Shown: positions 25,359 to 33,350 of the stretch, one piece after another
Layout: every line of letters starts with the position of its first letter
Numbering within the stretch: the stretch's first letter is position 1
From: JACQFK01 sp041482015
GTDB taxonomy: Bacteria; Planctomycetota; MHYJ01; JACPRB01
Assembly: GCA_041482015.1 (NCBI GenBank)
Contig: JBGPCZ010000008.1
Coordinates: 1 to 64,000 of the forward strand
Reading direction: 5' to 3'
Length of the DNA: 64,000 nt
Program-made: the position numbers and the translations under genes
The notes under the pieces: model-generated
What the model was told of the DNA's origin: nothing
Database searches by the model: none
Seen by the model: only the letters and a program-made list of their open reading frames with translations

Positions 25359-27293
25359 GTGACGGATTTCGGAGCTCTCGGATTCTGCCGCGTGGCCGCG
25401 GTCCAGATCCCGGTCCGTCCCGGGGATGCGCGCGCAAACGCGTCGGCGATCCGCCGAGCGGCCGAGACCGCGGCGGCCCGCGAGGCGTGCCTCGTCCTCT
25501 TTCCGGAGCTCTCGATCGCGGGCTACTCCTGCGAGGACCTCTTCCAGAACCAGGGTTTTCTGGCCGACGTCCGCCGCGCGATCGCGCAGCTGGCGTCGGA
25601 GACGAAGGACCTCGCCGCGGCGATCGCCGTCGGTGCCCCGTACCAGGCGCCCGACGGCCGGGTCTACAACGCCGCCTTCATTCTCCACCGCGGCCGCGTG
25701 CGGGGCGCGATCCCCAAGACGCACCTTCCCAACGCCGGCGAGTTCTACGAGCGGCGCTGGTTCGTCCCGGGCGGGCCCGCGGACTACGGGATCGTCGACG
25801 AGCTACTCGGGGAGTTCCGCCTCTCCCGGCGCCAGCTGTTCGAAGTCGGCCGGATGGTCTTCGCGGTCGAGGTCTGCGAGGACCTCTGGGCCCACGAGCC
25901 CCCGAGCGGCGCCCACGCCGTGGCGGGCGCCAACGTGATCCTCAATCTCTCCGCGAGCAACGAGCTTGTCGCCAAGTCGGAGTACCGCCGCGACCTCGTG
26001 CGGATGCAGTCCGCGCGCCTCGACGCCGCGTACGTCTACGTCTCGTGCGGTCCGGGCGAGTCGACGAAGGACGTCGTCTTCGGCGGCCACGCGATCATCG
26101 CCGAGGCGGGGACGATCCTCTCAGAGGGGCCGCGATTCGAATTCAAAGGGACGGCAGTCTTTGCCGACCTCGATATCGACCGCCTGATGCACGACCGTGC
26201 GCGCGACATGACGTTCGCGAACGCGCTTCGCCCTCCGGGCTACACGGTCCAGCGGCTGGAGCCGTCGCCTCCGCCGCTCACGTCGCTGGAGCGCGCGTTT
26301 TCGCGCACCCCGTTCGTCCCCGACACGCCCGGCCTGGTCGGCGAGCGGGCGCGCGAGATCCTGGCGATCCAGGCCACCGGCCTCGCGCGGCGGCTCGAGG
26401 CGAGCGGCTCGGCGACGGCGGTGATCGGCATTTCGGGAGGTCTCGACTCGACGCTCGCGCTCCTCGTGACGGTCGAGACGATGAGGAGGCTGTCCCGGCC
26501 GGCGTCGGCGATCCTCGCGGTCAGCATGCCCGGGATGGGGACGACGGAACGGACGCGGAAGAGCGCCGCCGATCTCGCGGTCCGCGCGGGCGCGACGTTC
26601 CGCGAGGTCCCGATCGTCGCGGCGGTCTCCCAGCACTTCAAGGACATCGGCCACGACCCTTCCGTGCACGACGTGGTCTACGAGAACTCGCAGGCGCGGG
26701 AGCGGACGCAGATCCTGTTCGACCTCGCGAACCAGCACCGGGGGATCGTGGTCGGGACCGGTGACCTCTCGGAGCTCGCGCTCGGGTGGTGCACGTACAA
26801 CGGCGACCAGATGGCGAACTACGCGGTGAACGTCTCGGTGCCGAAGACGCTGGTGACGCACCTGGTGCGCTGGTACGCGGAGAACGTGGCCGACGGGGCG
26901 ACGCGCGCGGTGCTCGAGGCGATCCTCGCGACGCCGATCTCGCCGGAGCTGCTGCCGCCGGGGAAGGACGGGGAGATCGTGCAGGACACCGAGAAGGCGA
27001 TCGGCCCCTACGTTCTCCACGACTTCTTCCTGTTCCACCACGAGCGGTACGGCGCCGGCCCGCGGCGGATCCACGCGCTCGCGTGCCGGGCGTTCGCGGG
27101 GGAATTCACGCCGGCCGAGGTCCGGAAGTGGCTTCGCGTGTTCTTCGAGCGCTTCTATCGCCAGCAATTCAAAAGGACGACGCTCCCGCCGGGCCCGAAG
27201 GTGGGATCGGTCAGCCTCTCCCCGCGCGGCGACCTGCGGCTCCCCGACGAAGTCGACCCCGCGCCGTTCCTCGGGGAGATCGACGGGCTCTAA
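25359..27293 (+). CDS. nadE: Glutamine-dependent NAD+ synthetase
   Basis: A 644-residue two-domain enzyme. The N-terminal nitrilase-type glutaminase domain shows Glu in 'PELSIAGYSCEDLF', Lys in 'IPKTHLPN' and nucleophile Cys in 'VEVCEDLWAHE'. The C-terminal synthetase domain has the ATP PP-loop 'GISGGLDST' and 'VVGTGDLSELALGWCTYNGD'. It converts nicotinic acid adenine dinucleotide to NAD+ with ammonia from glutamine, the last step of NAD synthesis. I take the GTG at 25359 ('VTDFGALGFCRVAAVQIPVR') as the start because homologues begin there. An NrtR-type NAD regulator is encoded 26 kb away (53114), but no matching operator was seen upstream of this gene. Confidence 0.96.
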   Translation: MTDFGALGFCRVAAVQIPVRPGDARANASAIRRAAETAAAREACLVLFPELSIAGYSCEDLFQNQGFLADVRRAIAQLASETKDLAAAIAVGAPYQAPDGRVYNAAFILHRGRVRGAIPKTHLPNAGEFYERRWFVPGGPADYGIVDELLGEFRLSRRQLFEVGRMVFAVEVCEDLWAHEPPSGAHAVAGANVILNLSASNELVAKSEYRRDLVRMQSARLDAAYVYVSCGPGESTKDVVFGGHAIIAEAGTILSEGPRFEFKGTAVFADLDIDRLMHDRARDMTFANALRPPGYTVQRLEPSPPPLTSLERAFSRTPFVPDTPGLVGERAREILAIQATGLARRLEASGSATAVIGISGGLDSTLALLVTVETMRRLSRPASAILAVSMPGMGTTERTRKSAADLAVRAGATFREVPIVAAVSQHFKDIGHDPSVHDVVYENSQARERTQILFDLANQHRGIVVGTGDLSELALGWCTYNGDQMANYAVNVSVPKTLVTHLVRWYAENVADGATRAVLEAILATPISPELLPPGKDGEIVQDTEKAIGPYVLHDFFLFHHERYGAGPRRIHALACRAFAGEFTPAEVRKWLRVFFERFYRQQFKRTTLPPGPKVGSVSLSPRGDLRLPDEVDPAPFLGEIDGL

Positions 27294-27316
27294 TCCAGGC
27301 GCTCCGGCTGTCTTTC

Positions 27317-28831
27317 CTACCGCGCGGGAACGCGGCCCATCGACTCGGTGAGCGAGCGCAAACGGTCGAGCGCCTCGGGGACCAGCTCGCCGGTCGCAAG
27401 TCGCCACTCCCAGTTCCCCGTCGCCACGCCGGGACGGTTCATGCGTGCCTCGGTCCCGAGCCCGAGCAGGTCCTGGACGGGGGTGATCGCGGTGTCGGCG
27501 GGGGACTTCATCACCGCCTCGATCATCGTCCAGTGGATCTCGCGCCCGTCGGTCTGGAGGTAGCGGCACACCCACTCGCGCGTGCCCGGATGGTCGATCT
27601 TTTCGAACCAGCCGCGCGAGGTGTCGTTGTCGTGCGTACCGGTCGCGGCCAGGCAGCGGGTCGGGTACTTGTGGGGCAGGTGCGTCTGTGCGGGATCCCA
27701 GCCGAAGCCGAACTGAAGGACGCGGATGCCGGGGAGCTCGAACGTGTCGCGCAGGTGCTCGATCTCCGGCGTCATGACCCCCAGGTCCTCGGCGATCATC
27801 TCGAGCGATCCCGATTCCGCGCGCAGGTTGCGGAGCACCTCCGCGCCCGGCGCGAGGATCCAGCGGCCGCGGAGCGCGTTCTTCAGGCGCGCGGGCACCG
27901 CCCACGCCCGGTGGAAGCCGATGAAGTGGTCGATGCGGACCGCGTCGAACCGGGCGAGGGTCGTGCGGAACCGCGCGAGCCACCAGTCGTAACCGCGCGC
28001 GCGCATCGCGTCCCACTTGTAGAGTGGAAAGCCCCAGAGCTGGCCGTCCTTCGCGAAGTCGTCGGGCGGGACTCCCGCGACGCGCATCGGCTTGCCGCGG
28101 CGGCCGAGATCGAAGAGGTCCTGGTGGGCCCAGACCTCCGCGCTGTCGTGCGGCACGTAGAAGGGCACGTCGCCGACGAGGCCGATGCCGAGCTCGCGGC
28201 AGCGGCGGCGGAGCGCCTGCCACTGCCGGTCGAACTCGAACTGCACGAACTCGTGGAAGCGGATCTGCGGGGCGAGCTTGCGGCGCGCCTCGGCGAGCGC
28301 CCCGCGGTCGTGCGCCCGCGCGCCGGCGTCCCACTCGGTCCAGACGCGCCCGCCGTGCGCGTCCTTGAGGGCCCGGTACATCGCGTAGTCCTCGAGCCAG
28401 GGCGTCGCGGCACGGAAGCCCTGGAACGCGTTCCGCTCATCCTCCGGGGCGAGGCCGTCGAACGCGACGGCGGCGCGGTAGAGCCGGTCGAGCTTGAAGG
28501 TCTCGACCTCTCGGTAGGGCACGCGCTCGCGGAGCCAGGTGCCGACGGGCGTGACCTCCTCCTTCCGGAGCAGCCCCCGCTCCGCCAGCCGGTCGAGGCT
28601 GATGAGCAGGGGATTCCCGGCGAAGGCCGAGAGCGCGGAGTAGGGCGAGTTTCCGAACCCGGTGGGCCCGATGGGGAGCATCTGCCACCACGTCTGCTTC
28701 GCGGCGGCGAGCTGGCCGGCGAACGCGTGCGCGCTGTCCCCCAGGTCGCCGATGCCGGGGGGCCCGGGGAGCGAGGTCAGGTGGAGGAGAACGCCGCTGG
28801 CGCGCGTCCGGAGGCTCGGCGTGGATGGCAT
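27317..28831 (-). CDS. malQ: 4-alpha-glucanotransferase
   Basis: A 504-residue GH77 amylomaltase. 'RASGVLLHLTSLPGPPGIGD' starts the protein as in most MalQ proteins. Further motifs are 'WWQMLPIGPTGFGNSPYS', 'FDAVRIDHFIGFHRAW' (nucleophile Asp in the RxDH block), 'MIAEDLGVMTPEIEHLR' (acid/base Glu) and 'GTHDNDTSRGWF'. It moves maltosyl and longer units between alpha-1,4-glucans. It is full length and all catalytic residues are present. It converges with nadE and probably works with the debranching enzyme at 1353 in glycogen or maltodextrin use, although they lie 24 kb apart. Confidence 0.95.
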   Translation of the reverse strand: MPSTPSLRTRASGVLLHLTSLPGPPGIGDLGDSAHAFAGQLAAAKQTWWQMLPIGPTGFGNSPYSALSAFAGNPLLISLDRLAERGLLRKEEVTPVGTWLRERVPYREVETFKLDRLYRAAVAFDGLAPEDERNAFQGFRAATPWLEDYAMYRALKDAHGGRVWTEWDAGARAHDRGALAEARRKLAPQIRFHEFVQFEFDRQWQALRRRCRELGIGLVGDVPFYVPHDSAEVWAHQDLFDLGRRGKPMRVAGVPPDDFAKDGQLWGFPLYKWDAMRARGYDWWLARFRTTLARFDAVRIDHFIGFHRAWAVPARLKNALRGRWILAPGAEVLRNLRAESGSLEMIAEDLGVMTPEIEHLRDTFELPGIRVLQFGFGWDPAQTHLPHKYPTRCLAATGTHDNDTSRGWFEKIDHPGTREWVCRYLQTDGREIHWTMIEAVMKSPADTAITPVQDLLGLGTEARMNRPGVATGNWEWRLATGELVPEALDRLRSLTESMGRVPAR

Positions 28832-29146
28832 CTCGTCCCGGAGATGGGATACCAGATCCGGGGAGGATCGTACAGGAAGATTTTGAGGAGATGAGCGGTC
28901 AAACCACCGGACTCCCAGGAATTACGTCAACGGCACCGGAGATCGGGGGATGAAGAAGCGGAGATTGGAACCTCCATCTCCCTATCCCCGGGATCTCCGT
29001 ATCTCCTCTGAAATTCCGGCGGCGGCCGGGCCTATATAGAGTGAGAAGCGGGGCCGGGCGTCGCTGTATTTTTGGGGCGCTGCAACGTTTGGGGAGGCGT
29101 CCGCTATCTCGGAAGTCCGGGTTGAACCATTGATAGGGGGCGAACC
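28832..29146. other. 315-base intergenic region between malQ and the MoxR operon
   Basis: This divergent spacer holds the fold-back structure at 28938-28998. It then has an A/T-richer stretch (CCTATATAGAGTGAG near 29030, CTGTATTTTTGGGG near 29065) that probably includes the promoter of the MoxR operon. No coding frame is supported. Confidence 0.6.
28938..28998. repeat. Nested inverted repeat (fold-back) of GGAGAT units
   Basis: The outer arms are GGAGATCGGGGGAT (28938) and ATCCCCGGGATCTCC (to 28998). An inner pair is GGAGATTGG / CCATCTCC (28960-28981), with a further ATCTCC at 29001. The arms are imperfect. It could be a transcript hairpin or another small fold-back repeat. Confidence 0.6.
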
Positions 29147-30166
29147 ATGCCGGATCCAGCCGTCTCGCCGTCGGACGTCGCGCTTGTCGAGCAGCTCCGC
29201 GCCGCGCACAAGAAGCTGCGGGAGGAGATGGGGAAAGTCATCGTGGGACAGGGCGAGGTCCTCGACCAGCTCCTGACCGCGATCTTCTGCCGGAGCCACG
29301 CGCTCCTGGTCGGCGTGCCCGGGCTTGCCAAGACGCTCATGGTGAGCACGCTCGCCCAGGCGCTCGACCTCACCTTCAAGCGCATCCAGTTCACGCCCGA
29401 CCTCATGCCGAGCGACATCACCGGCACGGAGGTCATCCAGGACGATCCCGTGACGAAGCAGCGGCAGTTCAAGTTCCTGCAGGGGCCGCTCTTCGCCAAC
29501 ATCGTCCTCGCCGACGAAATCAACCGCACGCCGCCGAAGACGCAGGCCGCGCTCCTCGAATCGATGCAGGAGCGGAAGGTCTCGATTGGCGGGACCGACT
29601 ACCCGATGAAAAACCCGTTCTTCGTCCTCGCGACGCAGAACCCGATCGAGCAGGAAGGCACCTACCCGCTCCCCGAGGCCCAGCTCGACCGCTTCCTCTG
29701 TCTCATCAAGGTGGACTACCCGACCGACGAGGAGGAGGAGAAGATCATGCGGCTGGGGACGGCTGACGTCCAGCCGACGATCGCCAAGGTCCTGCACGGG
29801 GAGGACATCCTGAAGCTGCAGCAGATCATCCGGCGGGTGCCGGTGGCCGACCACGTCTTCGCCTACGCGAAGCGCATCACCCGGATGACCCGGCCCGGCC
29901 GGCCGGAGGCGGGCGACTTCGTCAACAAGTGGCTCACGTGGGGCGCCGGGCCGCGCGCGAGCATGAACCTGATCCTCGCGGGCAAGGCGCACGCGATCCT
30001 CGCCGGGAACTTCCACGTCTCGGCGGACGACGTGGCCGCCGTGGCGCCGCCCATCCTGCGCCACCGGCTGATCCCCAGCTTCGCCGCGCAGAGCGAGGGC
30101 GTGACGGCGGACGACATCGTCAAGAAGATCCTGGACTCGGTCCCCAAGAACCAGGCCGCGGCCTAG
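29147..30166 (+). CDS. MoxR-family AAA+ ATPase
   Basis: A 339-residue AAA+ protein. Walker A is 'GVPGLAKT', Walker B 'NIVLADEINRTPPKTQAALL', the sensor region 'FVLATQNPIEQEGTYPLPEA', and the arginine-finger segment 'LDRFLCLI'. This is the MRP subfamily of MoxR. MoxR ATPases act as chaperones or assembly factors for partner proteins with VWA domains, which here follow directly (DUF58 and two VWA proteins). It is the first gene of an eight-gene co-directional block ending at 42497. The ATG at 29147 follows AGGGGGCG. Confidence 0.95.
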   Translation: MPDPAVSPSDVALVEQLRAAHKKLREEMGKVIVGQGEVLDQLLTAIFCRSHALLVGVPGLAKTLMVSTLAQALDLTFKRIQFTPDLMPSDITGTEVIQDDPVTKQRQFKFLQGPLFANIVLADEINRTPPKTQAALLESMQERKVSIGGTDYPMKNPFFVLATQNPIEQEGTYPLPEAQLDRFLCLIKVDYPTDEEEEKIMRLGTADVQPTIAKVLHGEDILKLQQIIRRVPVADHVFAYAKRITRMTRPGRPEAGDFVNKWLTWGAGPRASMNLILAGKAHAILAGNFHVSADDVAAVAPPILRHRLIPSFAAQSEGVTADDIVKKILDSVPKNQAAA

Positions 30167-30212
30167 CACCGTCGAGCGACCTCGGAGCGGAAGTCCTGGA
30201 GGGGCGAGAGCG

Positions 30213-31103
30213 ATGGCGTCGTACCTGCAGCCGGATGTCGTTTCACGCGCGGAGGCCCTGGGCATCAAGGCCCGGACCATCGTCGAGGGCATGCGCGTCG
30301 GCGACCACAAGAGCCCGTACCACGGGTTCTCGGTCGAGTTCATCCAGCACCGCGAGTACGTCCCGGGCGACGACGTGCGCCACATCGACTGGCGCGTCTA
30401 CGGCCGCAGCGAGCGCTACGCGATCAAGCTCTACGAGCAGGAGACGAACTTCGTCGGCCACATCCTCCTCGACGCGAGCCGCTCGATGCTGTATGGCGAG
30501 GGGGCGCAGAACAAGCTCGAGGTCGCGAAGCTTCTCGCCGCCACGCTCGGCTACCTGATCATCGGTCAGCGCGACAGCGCGGGGCTCTACGTCTTCGACT
30601 CGGTCTGGCGCGCGCAGCTCCCCGCCTCGAGCCAGCCCGGCCACGTGCAGCAGATCCTCCGCGCCCTCGAGAGCGCGCAGCCGGAGGAAAAGACCTCGAT
30701 CGGCCCGCTCCTCCACGCGCTCGCCGAGAAGGCCCGCCGCCGCGGCCTCGTCTTCCTCATCTCCGACGTCTTCGACGAGGTCGAGCCGGTCCTCGAGGGC
30801 CTGCGCCATCTCCGGTTCCAGGGCCACGAGGTGACCGTCTTCCACGTCCTCCACCCCGACGAGACCGGCTTCCCCTTCGAGGGGATGATCAAGTTCGACG
30901 GCATGGAGATCAAGCAGCACCTCCTCACGCGGCCGCACCTGATCCGCCCCTCGTATCTCCGCGCGCTCGAGGCCTACCTGAAGGAACTCCAGCACGGCTG
31001 CGAGGCGAACCGCATCGACTACGTGCCGATCGACACGTCGCGCCCGCTCGCCGAGACGCTGACGAAGTACCTCGCCCGCCGCCTGAGAATCCGGAGAATA
31101 TGA
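30213..31103 (+). CDS. DUF58 protein (VWA-like)
   Basis: A 296-residue cytoplasmic protein with the DUF58 signature 'EYVPGDDVRHIDWRVYGRSE' and a VWA metal-site motif 'LDASRSMLYGEG' (DxSxS). It forms the usual MoxR-DUF58 pair, in which the ATPase remodels or loads the VWA-like partner. The biochemical output is not known in most organisms. It lies 46 bases after moxR. The half copy of the fold-back repeat sits between this gene and the next. Confidence 0.94.
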   Translation: MASYLQPDVVSRAEALGIKARTIVEGMRVGDHKSPYHGFSVEFIQHREYVPGDDVRHIDWRVYGRSERYAIKLYEQETNFVGHILLDASRSMLYGEGAQNKLEVAKLLAATLGYLIIGQRDSAGLYVFDSVWRAQLPASSQPGHVQQILRALESAQPEEKTSIGPLLHALAEKARRRGLVFLISDVFDEVEPVLEGLRHLRFQGHEVTVFHVLHPDETGFPFEGMIKFDGMEIKQHLLTRPHLIRPSYLRALEAYLKELQHGCEANRIDYVPIDTSRPLAETLTKYLARRLRIRRI

Positions 31104-31116
31104 AGATAACCGCAGG

Positions 31117-31157
31117 TTCTCTGTGTCTCTGTGTCTCTGTGGTTTTCTTCTCTTTCT
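31117..31157. repeat. Half copy of the MITE-like repeat
   Basis: A single arm with CTGTGTCTCTGTGGTTTTCT and a following CTTC-rich stretch, matching the right arm of the elements at 10405 and 62134; the left arm and core are missing. It fills the 59-base gap between the DUF58 and BatA-type genes without breaking either. Confidence 0.7.
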
Positions 31158-31162
31158 AATTT

Positions 31163-33346
31163 ATGGCTTTTCTCGCGCCGATGATGTTGTGGGGCCTCGC
31201 GGCGGCTTCGCTGCCGGTGATCCTCCACTTCTTCTACCGGTCGCGCTACCGCACCGTCCCGTGGGCGGCCATGAAGTTCCTTTTGACCTCCGTCGAGCAG
31301 ACCAGCCGCCGCCTCCGGTTCCAGGAACTGCTCCTCCTCGCCGCCCGCACCGCGCTGCTCTTCCTCCTCGCCCTTGCGCTCGCGCGGCCCTCCACGGTCG
31401 CGCGCAGCGGCTCCGCCGACGGCGACGCGGTCGACGCCGTCCTTCTCATCGACGTCTCGACCAGTATGGGCGCGCGCGACGGAGCGAAAACCCGGCTCGA
31501 GCGCGCGAAGGACGGCGCGCTCGCCGTGATCGACCGCCTGCCGGCCCGCTCGACCGTCCAGGTGATCGCCACCGCCGACCGCGAAATGCCGCTCGGCCCC
31601 GCGGCGGCCTCGAACCTCGACCAGGCGCGCGAGATCGTGAAGTCGCTTCCGCTCAGCCACCTCTCGACCGATCATTTCCCCGGCGTGCTCGAGGCGGAGC
31701 GGACCCTGGAGTCGGGCCATTCGCCCAACAAGGAGCTCTACCTCTTCAGCGACATGCAGAAGTCCGGCTGGGAGCGGCAGGCCACGGCGCTCCAGGCCCG
31801 GCTGAAGGAGATCTCGAAGACCGCGTCGGTGACCCTCGTGCGCTGCGGGACCCGCGCGCCCCGGAACGTCTCGATCGTCGCCGTCCAGGCCCAGTCGGGC
31901 ATCCCCCACACGGGCGAGCGCGTGGGATTCGCCGTGCTCGTCCGCAACACGGGCGCCGAGCCCGTGCGGGACCTGACCGTCACGCTCGAGGTCGAGGGCC
32001 GCGGGAAGGAGCGCGAGTCGCAGGCGATCCAGGTCCTCGCCCCCGGCGAGACCACGGCCGTCACGCTCACCGCAAAGCTCGAGAAGTCGGGCCTGCGGAC
32101 CGTCACCGCCACCGTCGGGCCCGACGACCTCGACGCGGACAACGTCTTCACGCGCGTGCTCCAGGTCCGCGAGCAGACGCGCGTCCTCGTGGTCGACGGC
32201 TCGCCGAGCGAGCAGCGGCCCGAGACCGGCGCCAGCTTCTACCTCATGCACAGCCTCCGGCCCGTCCCCGAGTCGGCGTGGGTCACCTACCACGTCCAGC
32301 CGCGGATGGTGACGCCCCTCGAGGCGTCGCCCGCGCTCCTGGCGGACGTGGACGCCTGCATCCTGGCAAACGTGCCGCTTCCCGCGGCGGGCGAGAACAC
32401 GCCCGGCGCGATCCCCCAGGATTTCGCCGAGCGACTGTCGCGGTTCGTCCGCGAGGGCCATGGGCTCCTGATCTTCGCGGGCCCGCGCGTCTCGCCGGAG
32501 CAGTACAACCGAGTCTTCTTCGACGAGCACGCGCTTCTCCCCTTCAAGCTCCTGCCGGCCGAGAGCGCGCCCGCGGCGAGCCCGCTCCACCCGGATCCCT
32601 CCTCGGCCGACGGATCGTCCTTCCTCGCGGCGTTCCGCGAGGAGCCGCTGAGCCGGCTGGCGCAGACCAACGTCTTCCAGTGGATCGGGGTGGAGGAGCG
32701 GGAGGCGAAGGACTGCCACATCCCGCTCCGGTACACGAACGGCCGGCCCGCGGTGGTCTGCCGCCTCCTGGGCGGCGGCGAGGTCGTCTTCGTCACGACG
32801 TCGGCCGACCCGAAGTGGACCGACTGGCCGCCGCGCTTCACGTACCTGCCGTTCGTCCACGTGGCGCTGAGCCATCTCCTGGACGGGCCCAGCGCCGCCC
32901 TCAACCGCGTGGCGGGCGAGCCGATCCAGTGGCGCCCGTCCCCCGCGGACGGCGACAAGATCTTCGCGCTCGTCGATCCCGACGGGAGGCGCACCCGCCT
33001 CGGCGTCCCGACGATGAACGAGGGGCTGCCGCTCGTGACGGCGACATCGACGGCCCGCGCGGGTGCCTACCGGATCGTGAAGGAGAAGGACCCCGAGGAC
33101 CCCGGCGCCCTCTTCGCGGTGACCCCCGACCCGCGCGAGACCGAGGACCTGGAATCGTTCACGGACAAGCAGGTCGACGAGCGGCTCGGCTTCAAGGTCA
33201 CTCACGTCACCGCGGGCGACGACCCGGGCGTCTACGCCGGCGGCGAGCGGCTGAAGACCGAGTGGACGACGTGGGTGCTCCTGGTGATGCTGGCGATCGT
33301 GGCGTTCGAGACGGTCTTGGCGTGGTACTGCGGAAGGGGCTGGTAG
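31163..33346 (+). CDS. BatA-type membrane protein with VWA domain
   Basis: A 727-residue protein. The N-terminal 'LAPMMLWGLAAASLPVILHF' and 'FYRSRYRTVPWAAMKFL' form the BatA N-terminal domain with a membrane helix. A second helix follows ('ARTALLFLLALALARPS'). The VWA domain then has the MIDAS start 'LLIDVSTSMGARDG' (DxSxS). The middle part ('VLVRNTGAEPVRDLTVTLEV') is an Ig-like beta domain. A glutamine-amidotransferase-like region ('FVREGHGLLIFAGPRVSPEQ') comes before a C-terminal membrane helix ('WVLLVMLAIVAFETVLAWYC'). Most of the protein would lie in the periplasm. This arrangement is standard in planctomycete MoxR operons, but its role is not established. Confidence 0.9.
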   Translation: MAFLAPMMLWGLAAASLPVILHFFYRSRYRTVPWAAMKFLLTSVEQTSRRLRFQELLLLAARTALLFLLALALARPSTVARSGSADGDAVDAVLLIDVSTSMGARDGAKTRLERAKDGALAVIDRLPARSTVQVIATADREMPLGPAAASNLDQAREIVKSLPLSHLSTDHFPGVLEAERTLESGHSPNKELYLFSDMQKSGWERQATALQARLKEISKTASVTLVRCGTRAPRNVSIVAVQAQSGIPHTGERVGFAVLVRNTGAEPVRDLTVTLEVEGRGKERESQAIQVLAPGETTAVTLTAKLEKSGLRTVTATVGPDDLDADNVFTRVLQVREQTRVLVVDGSPSEQRPETGASFYLMHSLRPVPESAWVTYHVQPRMVTPLEASPALLADVDACILANVPLPAAGENTPGAIPQDFAERLSRFVREGHGLLIFAGPRVSPEQYNRVFFDEHALLPFKLLPAESAPAASPLHPDPSSADGSSFLAAFREEPLSRLAQTNVFQWIGVEEREAKDCHIPLRYTNGRPAVVCRLLGGGEVVFVTTSADPKWTDWPPRFTYLPFVHVALSHLLDGPSAALNRVAGEPIQWRPSPADGDKIFALVDPDGRRTRLGVPTMNEGLPLVTATSTARAGAYRIVKEKDPEDPGALFAVTPDPRETEDLESFTDKQVDERLGFKVTHVTAGDDPGVYAGGERLKTEWTTWVLLVMLAIVAFETVLAWYCGRGW

Positions 33347-33350
33347 AGCG

